In this document: positions 36,043-44,980 of the stretch, in pieces
How positions within the stretch are numbered: position 1 is the first letter of the stretch
How the letters are laid out: each line of letters starts with the position of its first letter
Assembly: GCF_003121705.1 (NCBI RefSeq)
Contig: NZ_PYHR01000002.1
Coordinates: 1,302,001-1,366,000, forward strand
Length of the DNA: 64,000 bases
Direction of reading: 5' to 3'
Source of the DNA: Serinibacter arcticus
GTDB taxonomy: Bacteria; Actinomycetota; Actinomycetes; Actinomycetales; Beutenbergiaceae
Made by a program: the position numbers and the translations under genes
Notes under the pieces: generated by a model
Told to the model about the DNA's origin: nothing
Databases searched by the model: none
Seen by the model: only the letters and a program-made list of their open reading frames with translations

Positions 36043-38623
36043 GGTTGACCGCCGAACCTTCGCCGTCATCCTCGGTTCGCCGAAGCAGACCAAAGCTCGT
36101 GGCGGCGGCGAGCGCCTCCCTGCGGTTGGTGGCTCCGAGCTTGCGGTAGAGGCTGCGCATCTGGCTCTTGACCGTGTTGGCCGACACGACGAGCTCTTGA
36201 GCTATCCGGACGGTGCTGGCCGTGTCGACGAGCTTGCGCAGCACGACCTCCTCGCGCGGTGTCAGGTGTGGAACCTCGGGAATGGCCGAGGCGGTCGATC
36301 CGGGTGATCCCCCTCTTTCCCCCTGGGACGTCGAGGCGAAGCGCTGAAGCAGGAGCGCTCCCTCGGCGCCGGGGACCAGGAAGAGCGGAAAGCTGAGGCC
36401 GGACGCCTCGAGCTGAGCCTCCAACCGGAGCACGGCTCGTTCCGCCAGCTCCGACCGGCCCAGGCGGAGAAGAGCTGCGGCCTCGAGCGCACCGTGCTCG
36501 ACTCGCAGCCGCGGCGCGGTCAAGCCCAGGGACGAGGCTCGCGCGAGCCGCGTCAGCGCGAGGTCAGTTCGTCCCTGTGCGAGTGCGAGGCGGCCTCGAG
36601 CCAGCGCCCCCGGGGCATCCTCGCGGCGGGTTCGCCGCAGCACTCTCTCGGCGGCCGCCGGCTGACCCGCCGCCAGATGCAGGAGCGCCGCGGTCTCGTC
36701 GAGTCGGCGCAGCACGGGTTCCGGCGCCCCGGTCCGCGACCGCCTCGAGCGGCGCACCCTGTCCATGCGCTCGAGACCCTCGAGCGGCCGACCTCGTCGG
36801 ACGTCGAGGAACGCTCGAACCTGGAGGAGCACGCTCCAGTGTTCGACGGTGGGGAGGATCGGCCAGATCCGGTCGAGCCAGGCTTCCGCCTCGGCGGGCT
36901 TTCCGTCCTCGAGGGCGAGCACCACCTGAGCGACGCGAAGATAGGTGCCCTGGTAATCGTCGATCTTGTCCGGCGGCCACGGCCGGGACAGGGCGAGGTC
37001 GCGCCACGAACGAGCCTCGTCCAGGTCTCCGCGAAGAGCGGCGGTGCCGGCCAGCAGTGCCCAAGCGTGCAGGTTGGGCTCGAGGGGGGCCGCCGCCGCC
37101 GCACCGGCTTCGAAGGCCTCGACGGCCTCTTCACGGAGGTCGCCGTAGAGAAGTCCTATTCCGGCGTGAAGGAGCAGGTCGCTGCGGAGTGCGCCGAGGG
37201 CCGCCTGACCGGTGGCGTCGAGCTGACCCAGGGCGCTCGCTGCTCGGCGGGCACCGGCCACACCACCGTCCGCGAGCCCGGTCAGTCGGAGCGCGACGCT
37301 TTCCACGGTCGCCATGAGCGCGCGGTCGGACGGGGTGGCCGACCGATTCAGTCGCGCGGATGCAGCCGCGGTGATGAAGAGCTCAGCGGCTCGAAGTCGG
37401 TGCTGACGCCGGGAGTTCAACGCCAGACCGAGAGCGAGCGCGACCACCGGATGCTGCTGAAGCCTTCGCACGGGGGTTCTCTCGAAATGCTCGACAAGAA
37501 TCGCGCCGTGCTCCCACAGCAGTGGAAGCCCACCAGTCGTGAGGACGAGGCCTGCCAGCGCCAGGTCGTCCGCCTGACCGGCAGCCCGAAGTGCGCGAGG
37601 CAGGTCACGCCTGGCCAACGCCCAGTTCGCGTGAGCGACGTGGATCGAGCGGTCCTCCGGGCTGGCATCCTGCCTCAGCGTCGCTCGTACGGGGGCAGCG
37701 AGACGGATGATCAGATCGCCCCCCACCTGCCGCTCGACGCGCGCCAGTCCTGCGCGCACGACGGCGCGCATCACGTCGTCGACCGCGACTCGCGGGTTCA
37801 GGAGTCGAGCGAGCTCGTCCGTCACGGGATCGGCCAGAGCCCAGGAACGCAGCACCCCCTCCGTCTCGGACGAGAGGTCCTGCAACGCGAGCGCCCGGAC
37901 GCGGCGCCGCACCTCCGCGTCGTGAGCCCTGATCACGTGATGTTCCGTCCGCACGAGCTCGGCGCCCGTTCGGAGACCGTCGTCCTGCCCCACCGGCATG
38001 ACGCTCACCATGCGAAGCCCTGCCGGGCGGCCGAGGATCGCCCGCTTCAGCTGGGTCGCGACCTCAGCCGACGTGCCAGTCGCCCGCGCAATGTCGTCGA
38101 CACTCAGCTCGAGGTCCGCCACGACCGCCACGGCGGGGAGGGAGACCTCCGGCTCCCACGAGGCGTCGGCGCTCGCCAGCAGATGGAGCTGCGGTACGGA
38201 GCTCGCCACGGTGAGCAGGCTCGCTCGCAACGGTTCCGGAAGACGGTCGAGGTCGTCGACGACGAGCGTCGCGGAACTCCCGAGTCGAAGGAGTGTCCGA
38301 ACGACGCGCGGGATCAGCTCGTCGGGATCCTCGGGGAGCTCCGGCACCTGCTCCGACAGCAGTCCGGAGTCCATCAGGAGCGCGAGAGCATGCCCCCACC
38401 ACGCGGCGGGCCTCGAGGACCCGCCAGGAACTCCCACCCAGACGCCCTCCACCACGGTTCGTTCGAGCCGGCTCCACTGCCTCAGCAGGGTGGTGCGACC
38501 CGACCCCGGCCACGAGCGGACCAGGACATGCCGAACTGACTCGTCGAAGGCCGGAATGAGCGCCGTTCGGTCGATGAGATGGAGATCGAGGGCTGGCGCG
38601 CCATAGATGCGGCGGGAAGGCAA
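36026..38623 (-). CDS. LuxR family, MalT-like ATPase regulator (LAL type)
   Basis: An 865-aa regulator. It has an N-terminal STAND-type ATPase domain with a P-loop SWPGSGRTTLLRQW, in which the usual Lys is Arg, and Walker B TLVVDDLDRLP. About 450 residues of tetratricopeptide-like helical repeats follow. The C-terminus is a LuxR helix-turn-helix (HLTPREEVVLRKLVDTASTV, then QELVVSANTVKSQMRSLYRKLGATNRREAL). TTG 38623 is taken as the start because GAAAGGGA lies 7 bp upstream; in-frame GTG 38653 and an upstream ATG are alternatives. The neighbouring transporter (and perhaps the adhesin) is a possible target. MalT-like proteins sense carbohydrates. Confidence 0.87.
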   Translation of the reverse strand: MPSRRIYGAPALDLHLIDRTALIPAFDESVRHVLVRSWPGSGRTTLLRQWSRLERTVVEGVWVGVPGGSSRPAAWWGHALALLMDSGLLSEQVPELPEDPDELIPRVVRTLLRLGSSATLVVDDLDRLPEPLRASLLTVASSVPQLHLLASADASWEPEVSLPAVAVVADLELSVDDIARATGTSAEVATQLKRAILGRPAGLRMVSVMPVGQDDGLRTGAELVRTEHHVIRAHDAEVRRRVRALALQDLSSETEGVLRSWALADPVTDELARLLNPRVAVDDVMRAVVRAGLARVERQVGGDLIIRLAAPVRATLRQDASPEDRSIHVAHANWALARRDLPRALRAAGQADDLALAGLVLTTGGLPLLWEHGAILVEHFERTPVRRLQQHPVVALALGLALNSRRQHRLRAAELFITAAASARLNRSATPSDRALMATVESVALRLTGLADGGVAGARRAASALGQLDATGQAALGALRSDLLLHAGIGLLYGDLREEAVEAFEAGAAAAAPLEPNLHAWALLAGTAALRGDLDEARSWRDLALSRPWPPDKIDDYQGTYLRVAQVVLALEDGKPAEAEAWLDRIWPILPTVEHWSVLLQVRAFLDVRRGRPLEGLERMDRVRRSRRSRTGAPEPVLRRLDETAALLHLAAGQPAAAERVLRRTRREDAPGALARGRLALAQGRTDLALTRLARASSLGLTAPRLRVEHGALEAAALLRLGRSELAERAVLRLEAQLEASGLSFPLFLVPGAEGALLLQRFASTSQGERGGSPGSTASAIPEVPHLTPREEVVLRKLVDTASTVRIAQELVVSANTVKSQMRSLYRKLGATNRREALAAATSFGLLRRTEDDGEGSAVNLNEPS

Positions 38624-39086
38624 ACTTCGTCCCTTTCTCGATGGCTTGATCACGACCCCTCGGCGCAACAGCGACCACCCTAGGGCAACAACCAGGCCGT
38701 CGCGCGGCAAGTCGTGGAGAAACATCTTGAACGCGAATCCGGGCCTTCCGCCGCTGCGGTCTGGCCGATTAGCGTGAACCCCGGTACGTGACGCCTCGCG
38801 CCCGAGGGTGACGTTCAGGGCGATTTCACTCGGGCGCGTACGCCGTTCGACATTACCCCGCCTAATCTGACCGGGCCTGGTGCGCTCATCATCAATCTTG
38901 TGCGCCCCGGGCCCGGGAGCAGGACCCCCCATCCGCTGCCCGGATCCGAACGTCCCGGGACGTTCGGTCGTCGACGCCCGGTCTGCGTGCCCCCGCGCAG
39001 ACCGGGCGTCCCGCGGAGGGTCGGGAGGCGTCCCCCGGCAACTGCGTCGTCGCGCGAAAGGCCAGGTAGAAGCGAAAGGCGGCAGT

Positions 39087-39350
39087 TCACGCCAGAACTA
39101 TCGACGGGCGCGATTTCACCACCACCAACCCCACGCAACGGTTGGACCTCGCGATGCACTGCTTGGGCATGCGGCGGCGGTAGGTGACGGCACGTCCTCC
39201 GGAGACGCTGACGATCCTCCGCCCCAGACCAATGGCCGCGAACATTCGAGGAGAAGGGCGACGCAAAAATAGCTCGTCGGCGACGTTCTGGCGCTGATCG
39301 GGCTTGCCGCCTGCGCGCTCGACAAAGAGTTGCCAATGCTGTGCAATCAC
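39087..39350 (-). CDS. Doubtful open frame, possible gene fragment
   Basis: An 87-aa frame beginning ATG ATT GCA CAG CAT. It is rich in Arg (GRRIVSVSGGRAVTYRRRMP) and unlike a simple antisense shadow in that its codons include AAA, ATA and AAT. No domain is recognised. It could be the remnant of a transposase or phage-derived gene or simply an open frame in lower-GC DNA. Confidence 0.25.
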   Translation of the reverse strand: MIAQHWQLFVERAGGKPDQRQNVADELFLRRPSPRMFAAIGLGRRIVSVSGGRAVTYRRRMPKQCIARSNRCVGLVVVKSRPSIVLA

Positions 39351-39658
39351 CCCGCCCCGCGAGCAGGAGCTTGACGTTTCAGGGCGGAGTACACGATTTC
39401 ACGCCAAGGGATGCGCGCATGCGCCTGAACTCCGAGATGGGCGACGACCCAGCATTCGGGCACCCCAGAAATGACGCGGGTGGTGCAGGACGTCGTGACT
39501 CCCGCAGGAACGGATGATCGGAGCGCCCGGTTCCGTGAGGGGCCGGGACCGGGCGCTCCACCCGGCTCGCTCGGAGCTGGGTGCCGACGACGGGTGAGGG
39601 GCCCGTCGTTGGCGGTGGACCGAGGCCGGGGCGCTCTCGCACCCCGGCCCCGGCCCTG

Positions 39659-39686
39659 CTCGGCGGTGGCGCGAGCCACCGCCGAG
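39659..39686 (-). terminator. Terminator hairpin behind the adhesin gene
   Basis: A perfect 12-bp stem (39659-39670 with 39675-39686, CTCGGCGGTGGC and complement) around a GCGA loop. It begins 10 bp after the adhesin stop on the minus strand. A second GC-rich inverted region lies just beyond, at about 39620-39655. Confidence 0.72.
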
Positions 39687-39695
39687 GGATCCGGG

Positions 39696-42600
39696 TCAGT
39701 CCTGCACGGCCGCCCGGCGGCGTCGGACCACCAGGGCCGCCAGTCCCCCGGCGACCAGGAGCGCGGCGATCCCGGCGAACCCGAGAACGTCGGCTCCCGT
39801 GTGCGGCAGCGCCGTGGTCGGCGGCGTGACCGCGGGCGTCGTCGGCGGGGTCACCGGCGGCGTCGTCGGCGGGGTCACCGGCGGCGTCGTCGGCGGGGTG
39901 ACCGGCGGGTTCGGGTCGGTCGTGAAGGTGTTCACGGCCGAGACCGTGAGCTCCTGCAGCTCCTCCGGGTTGCCCGTGACCACCGCACCGGTCTCGAAGC
40001 TGCCGTGCTCGATCGTGGTCTCGTCTGCGCCACCGGCGTCGGTCTCCTCCACGAAGCACGTGGCTCCGAGCGGCAGGAGCACCTCGATGCCCTCGGCGTC
40101 CACCAGGGTCAGCGTCTCGCCGCCCCGGAGCGTGACCGACTGCGAGACCAGGGTCCCCAGCTGGGGCTCGCCCTCGACGTCGATCTCGATTTCGCACGTG
40201 ACCAGGAGGGTGAACTCGCGGTCCACGACGTCGGCGTGGTCGGCGTAGGGGCCGTCCAGCACCTTGGACACGGAGATCGTCCCGGCGGAGAACTCGTTCA
40301 CCACCACGGCCAGCACGGGGCTAACCTGCACATCCCTCGTGATCGTCACGGTCACGGGCGCCGGCACCTCGTCGGCACCACCGGTGGCGGTCTCGGTGAC
40401 CATGCACTCGGCGCCGACGGGCAGACCCGTGATCGGCTCCGAGGTGAGCTCGCTCTCCTCACCGCTGCGGGTCAGCTCGACCTCGCCGGAGTAGACCTCC
40501 ACGCCTCGGCTCGTGCAGACCACGTCGAAGGCGAAGGTGTCCCCCGCCAGCGCCACGCCGGCGCCGGTGAGCTGCTTCACGACCACGAGCGAGCCGACGG
40601 GCTGGACCAGCCCGGCGTCGACGTCGGGGCGATCGGCGTCGATCCCCAGCACGATCTCACCGCTGGCACCCGTGGCGAGGTCGGCGTCGGAGTCGATGCC
40701 GGCGTCCTCGCCCTGGTAGCGCTGGGTGAAGTCGTAGTGGTTCGCCTTCACCCACGCCTCGTCGAACGTCACCACGTACGTGCCCGAGGCGAGGTCGGCG
40801 AACAGGTAGGACCCGTCAGCCCCCGTCACGGTCGCGAGCGTGACGGCGTTGCCGTCCACGTCCGTCCCCGTGAGGGTCACCGGCACACCGGCCACCCCGG
40901 ACTCGCCCTCGCTCTGGAGGCCGTCGGCGTTCGCGTCGAACCAGACCCGGTCACCGATGCTCGAGGAGACCACGGCCACCGTGCGGATGGCGGGGCCCAC
41001 ACCCTGGGAGACCCCGTCGACCCGGCCCGAGGTGATGTTGCGGTACAGGTCGCCCTGCGCGTTGCCCACCGGGGTCATCGTGATCGCGACCGCGAAGTCC
41101 TGCTCCGGCGTGAAGGCACCGGGACGTTGGAACCGCAGTCCGGTCACCTCGGAGCTCGTCTGCGGGCAGTCCGCAGCAGAGCCCGAACCCGAGACCACGT
41201 CCCCGGAGATCGCGTCGCACCAGACCGTGGCACCCGAGGCCGTGTTGGAGGCGTGGTCGGGGTCTGAGCTGAGCGACGCGGACGGCGCCCTGGTGTACAG
41301 GACCGCGATGCCGTCACCCGCCGTCGGGGTCACGGACTCGAGCACCAGGGAGCCCTGGTAGTCGTTCCCGTTCAGACCGTTCGCCGGGAGCACGTCGACG
41401 ATGTCCACGTTCTCCACGTTCGCGGGAGCGTCGATGTTCGCGAACGCGACCGTCCACGTCAGGGTGCGCGGGTTCGACACCGACGAGGGGTTGACCTCAA
41501 TGACGGGCTTGTCGACCGTCTTGGAGATCTTGATACCCGTGGGCACCACGAGCTGGATCTGCGCCGTCGACGTGCGAGCGCGCACGCCCGTGGGGTCACC
41601 GGTGGCCGCGATCACGGCCGTGTTCGTGTAGACGCCGTTGCGGGCGGTCGCCGTGATCTCGACCTCGTACACGATCGGATCGATCACCTTGTTGATCTCC
41701 TGCGATCCCAGGTCCCACTTCACGTACGTCTGGGTAGCTGCGCACGTGACCTCGGCACCGGCTGGGGAGCCGGACTGCACGACCACCGGGGTGATGGCCG
41801 CGCCGCTCTCACGCGTCGAGGAGACGAACTGCTGGTAGGGCGGCAGGCAGTCCTCGACCGTGACGTTCTGTGTGAGCCCGCTGGCCGAGCCATCCGCCGT
41901 CAGCGTCGGGGTCAGCCGGTACGCGACCGCCGACCCGGCGGTGTACTGGGGAGCCCCCGAGCTCTGGAACTCACCGCTCGTGGGGTTCCTCACGAACTTC
42001 TTGATCCGCGCTGACGCCTGCCCCACGACCAGCCGGTCGCCCTGATTGCCGGCGTTCGTCGCCGGGACGTAGCTGGAGTTGTGCGTCGTGTCGGGAGCGG
42101 CCACGGCCTCGTCGAGGCTGTGGGCGCCGGCCTTGGTCTGCAGGCTCGCGAAGTTGGGGATGACGGTGCCGTTCGGGCCGGCGCTCGCCAGCACCCGCAT
42201 CGCGATCGAGAAGTTCACGGTGATCTGGGTCCCGGTCGTGCCGCCCTCGTCGCTGAACGCGAACCGGACGCGGTTGACACCCTGCCAGTTCCCGTCCACG
42301 ACCGAGGCGCCCGGGACGGCTCCGGGGCTGGTCGCCCAGGTTCCGGTGTTGCACGCGGACTTCTCGGCGCTGCCGGGGTCGGCGGTGTAGCCGTACTCGA
42401 TCTTGAGGTTGTCGAGCCCGTCGGCGCTGGCCCACCAGCTGTCCTGGATGACGCTCGAGACCCAGGCCGGCGACCCGTTCGAGGCGAACTGCACTCGCGT
42501 CTGGGTCGTCGCAGGAAGATCGAACGACACAGGCATGGCGAGCTTGGTGCTGTCCCACACGTCGCACGAGACGAAGGTGCGTGAGAACTCGGCCCCCGAC

Positions 42601-44360
42601 ATCGGGAGGATGTCGTGCGAGACCGTCAGGTTGCTCAGCACGGTCTGGCCAGGGAGCACGACGGTGTTGCCGTCGCGCCAGCTCGACGAGCCGGGCGGGC
42701 CCTGGAACTCCCAACTCGTGAACTGACCGGTCGGTGTGTTGCCCGGCGCATTGGTGACGCCGCTGAAGCCCTTGCCCAGGCTGAAGCTCCCGCTGCCGCC
42801 GTCGAACTTGGTCGTGCCGGTGCGCACGTTGTTCTCCGGCCGCTCACCCTGGTTCGGGTTGCCGTCGATCGCGTTCGCCTGCACCTGGGAGTAGTGGTTG
42901 CGCCAGTTGAGGGTGTAGCTGTCGTCGATCTCCTCGCCGAGGTCGCGCACGGCGTCGAACGGCACCTCGATGACGACGACCGTCGAGAGCACGTAACCGG
43001 AGTCCGCCGGGAGCGGAGCCGTGCCGGAGGTCAGCGTCGGCACGGTGTAGCCCGTCGTGTCGGCGCCCGTGAACGCGATGTCCACCGGGGTACCCAGCGC
43101 GGGCTGGGCGCAGGTGATCGTGCCGCTGTCGCGCACGGCGCTCGCGGCGGAGTTCCCCGCTCGAACGCTCGGGTCGGGGATCTCGCCATAGAGGTTCATC
43201 GCGTAACCGGGCGCGCACATCGTCAAGCGCGGCGCGTACCGCTCCAGGGCATCCGGACCGGCCGCCAGCCATGCGGGCGAAACCGTCGTACCGGCACCGA
43301 AGAACGCGTCCGGCCGGAGGTCCTCCGTCACCACGACCGGGGAGGCCAGGGGTGTGATCCCCTTGCCGCCTGCGGGAGCCTCCATGGTGAGCGGAAACTC
43401 CATCCTCGTGCAGAGCCGGGCGGCGTCGAACGAGCAGATCCGGTAGTTCTGGTAGAACGGCCCGGCGTTGTCCGAACCGCTGCGCGTGCGCTTGGAGACG
43501 TCGAAGTTCGCGGCAGCCGAGACCGAGTGGGAGACCGGCCCTGACACGGCGGGCTCGGTCACCTCGGTCGAGGTCGCCGAGACCGCGATCGGACCGAGAA
43601 CGGTGCCGTTCGGAACCTCGGGACGGACCTTGGAGACGAACTTGTAGTCGAGGGAGCTGCCAGCCGCGCGGTCCTCGACCACACAGGTCACGGTCTGCTG
43701 CGGCAGCGCCTCCCACGACGTCATGGTCACCGGGATGGCCGGGGCGGGCAGCGTCCCGGGCGTCACCGACGAGCCGATGACGCAGAAGGGCGGCAGCGAC
43801 AGGAGCTCCTCTCCCTTGGGGAGCACGAACGTCATCGTCGGGCTGGTCTGGTCGGCGCCCTCGACGCGCAGTCCGACCGTGTAGGTCACCGAGTCGTTCG
43901 TCCGCACCACGTCGTTGGTGGGGCTGGAGTCGTTGCCTGCGGCGTCGTCGCCGTCGAACGGCTCCGTGCCGGTCACCTGGGTCAGCGTCACCGACAGCGT
44001 CCCGTCACCGACGGCGAGCGCGACAGCGCTGGCCACGGCGCGCTCCGCCGCTGCCGGCACACTCGTGGACGGTGCGCTGGGCTCCGGCGCGACCGCGGTC
44101 TCTCCGAGCTGGCCGGAGTCCGGAGCCTCCGTCGACGCCTCGCTGGCGTCGGAGTCCGGCGCGGTCTCTTGCGGAAGGCGGCTCTCGGCCTCAGCCTCCC
44201 CGCCGGTCGCCACCTCACCGAGCGGGGTGGCAGGCGTGGCGGTCTCACCGATCGCCGGTGCAGCCACCCCCGCCGTCAGCGTCAGTGCCGCGAGCGCTGC
44301 CATCGCGGCAACTCTCCGTCCGCCCCACTTCGCTCGTCCCCTGGTTGTCGATCTCATCAT
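39696..44360 (-). CDS. Large LPXTG cell-wall adhesin with SdrD-B-like and DUF5979-like domains
   Basis: A 1554-aa surface protein. MM at 44360/44357 begins a signal peptide (VAAMAALAALTLTAGVAAPA) after a GAAGAGGGC ribosome site. About 200 acidic residues and some 900 residues of beta-rich region (many DUF11-like isopeptide-type segments) follow. An SdrD-B-like domain then opens SSSIGDRVWFDANADGLQSE. Two DUF5979-like domains come next (GSLVVVKQLTGAGVALAGDT and a second ending ETTIEHGSFETG). A proline/threonine tail with TPPVTPPT repeats leads to the sortase signal LPHTG, a membrane helix and an RRRR tail. It is likely an adhesin or pilus-like backbone protein. It lies inside the putative island, reading away from the tRNA. 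Confidence 0.9.
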   Translation of the reverse strand: MMRSTTRGRAKWGGRRVAAMAALAALTLTAGVAAPAIGETATPATPLGEVATGGEAEAESRLPQETAPDSDASEASTEAPDSGQLGETAVAPEPSAPSTSVPAAAERAVASAVALAVGDGTLSVTLTQVTGTEPFDGDDAAGNDSSPTNDVVRTNDSVTYTVGLRVEGADQTSPTMTFVLPKGEELLSLPPFCVIGSSVTPGTLPAPAIPVTMTSWEALPQQTVTCVVEDRAAGSSLDYKFVSKVRPEVPNGTVLGPIAVSATSTEVTEPAVSGPVSHSVSAAANFDVSKRTRSGSDNAGPFYQNYRICSFDAARLCTRMEFPLTMEAPAGGKGITPLASPVVVTEDLRPDAFFGAGTTVSPAWLAAGPDALERYAPRLTMCAPGYAMNLYGEIPDPSVRAGNSAASAVRDSGTITCAQPALGTPVDIAFTGADTTGYTVPTLTSGTAPLPADSGYVLSTVVVIEVPFDAVRDLGEEIDDSYTLNWRNHYSQVQANAIDGNPNQGERPENNVRTGTTKFDGGSGSFSLGKGFSGVTNAPGNTPTGQFTSWEFQGPPGSSSWRDGNTVVLPGQTVLSNLTVSHDILPMSGAEFSRTFVSCDVWDSTKLAMPVSFDLPATTQTRVQFASNGSPAWVSSVIQDSWWASADGLDNLKIEYGYTADPGSAEKSACNTGTWATSPGAVPGASVVDGNWQGVNRVRFAFSDEGGTTGTQITVNFSIAMRVLASAGPNGTVIPNFASLQTKAGAHSLDEAVAAPDTTHNSSYVPATNAGNQGDRLVVGQASARIKKFVRNPTSGEFQSSGAPQYTAGSAVAYRLTPTLTADGSASGLTQNVTVEDCLPPYQQFVSSTRESGAAITPVVVQSGSPAGAEVTCAATQTYVKWDLGSQEINKVIDPIVYEVEITATARNGVYTNTAVIAATGDPTGVRARTSTAQIQLVVPTGIKISKTVDKPVIEVNPSSVSNPRTLTWTVAFANIDAPANVENVDIVDVLPANGLNGNDYQGSLVLESVTPTAGDGIAVLYTRAPSASLSSDPDHASNTASGATVWCDAISGDVVSGSGSAADCPQTSSEVTGLRFQRPGAFTPEQDFAVAITMTPVGNAQGDLYRNITSGRVDGVSQGVGPAIRTVAVVSSSIGDRVWFDANADGLQSEGESGVAGVPVTLTGTDVDGNAVTLATVTGADGSYLFADLASGTYVVTFDEAWVKANHYDFTQRYQGEDAGIDSDADLATGASGEIVLGIDADRPDVDAGLVQPVGSLVVVKQLTGAGVALAGDTFAFDVVCTSRGVEVYSGEVELTRSGEESELTSEPITGLPVGAECMVTETATGGADEVPAPVTVTITRDVQVSPVLAVVVNEFSAGTISVSKVLDGPYADHADVVDREFTLLVTCEIEIDVEGEPQLGTLVSQSVTLRGGETLTLVDAEGIEVLLPLGATCFVEETDAGGADETTIEHGSFETGAVVTGNPEELQELTVSAVNTFTTDPNPPVTPPTTPPVTPPTTPPVTPPTTPAVTPPTTALPHTGADVLGFAGIAALLVAGGLAALVVRRRRAAVQD
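39838..39909 (-). repeat. 24-bp tandem repeats coding for the adhesin Pro/Thr stalk
   Basis: Three copies of a 24-bp unit on the plus strand (GTCGTCGGCGGGGTCACCGG plus CGGC), at 39838, 39862 and 39886, the last with two mismatches. They encode the TPPVTPPT wall-spanning tail just before LPHTG, where slippage can change length without loss of frame. Confidence 0.88.
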
Positions 44361-44763
44361 GCTCAGCCCTCTTCGAGTCCCTGTTTCCGGCACCGGGCTA
44401 CACATGCCGATCGGAGGAGATCCCACTGATGGGCCTCCGGCGTCGTCCCCGGTGAGAGGACGTGCGCGCTCGGATGCCCCCTCGCGACGTCGTCCCCACC
44501 CCGCCGCATCGCACGGCCGAGCGTCGGCAAATCTAGGTAGCCGGGTCGAGGTCAGCAGGGCGACGCGGGGAACTTCACCCGTCACTTCACCCCCGGACCC
44601 AGGGTCGGACATCGACCTCGTAGCCTCAGACCGCCCCCTCGGTGCCGTGTGCCAGCGCGAGGCTGACCCGACGCACCGCGGTCAACGCGGACCGGCTACA
44701 CGGTCGGGGTTCGTCGGGAAGAGGTGAGGACTCGCCCCGTGGGTAGCTCCTGCCGGGAATGAC
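44361..44763. other. Upstream region of the adhesin gene
   Basis: About 400 bp between the adhesin start and the tRNA terminator. I see no gene, though the adhesin frame stays open to 44612. Promoter or long leader sequences presumably lie here, but no convincing -35/-10 pair was identified. Confidence 0.4.
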
Positions 44764-44803
44764 GAAAGGCCCGGTCTCAACTTCCGTTGAGACCGGGCCT
44801 TTC
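44764..44803. terminator. Strong terminator hairpin next to the initiator tRNA
   Basis: An 18-bp perfect stem (44764-44781 with 44786-44803, GAAAGGCCCGGTCTCAAC and complement) around a TTCC loop. It starts 5 bp beyond the tRNA 3' end and is flanked by A and T residues, so it can stop transcription of the tRNA. Confidence 0.9.
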
Positions 44804-44808
44804 CTTTG

Positions 44809-44882
44809 TAGCGGGGGCAGGATTTGAACCTGCGACCTCCGGGTTATGAGCCCGGCGAGCTACCGAGCTGCTCCACCCCGCG
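44809..44882 (-). tRNA. Initiator tRNA-Met (fMet), anticodon CAT
   Basis: 74 bases fold as a cloverleaf on the minus strand. The acceptor begins CGCGGGG and ends CCCCGCT-A, so position 1-72 is an unpaired C-T, the hallmark of initiators. The anticodon stem has the three G-C pairs GGG/CCC around CTCATAA, and the T arm is GCAGGTTCAAATCCTGC. The CCA end is not encoded; the next bases are AAGG. It belongs to the core genome, and its 3' flank is repeated at 33483-33532. Confidence 0.96.
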
Positions 44883-44980
44883 TCGGTGAACACCACTCTA
44901 CGTGTCCACTGCCGAACAGCCAAATCGGGGCCGGGTGACCTGCCTCACGTGCCACGTGGGCGGGCCACCCGGCCCGTCGG

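Larger units (their letters stand above)
38624..39695. other. Gene-poor, compositionally odd interval
   Basis: About 1.07 kb with no confident gene. It is visibly less GC-rich than most of the window in 39060-39480. A minus-strand open frame at 39087-39350 (87 codons, IAQHWQLFVERAGGKPDQRQ at the start) has protein-like composition but no ribosome site or family I can name. It may be a scar of a lost mobile element. Confidence 0.4.

Noticed and set aside
33483-44822. Integrase or excisionase gene for the putative island
   Set aside because: None of the open frames shows tyrosine or serine recombinase motifs, so mobility cannot be claimed.
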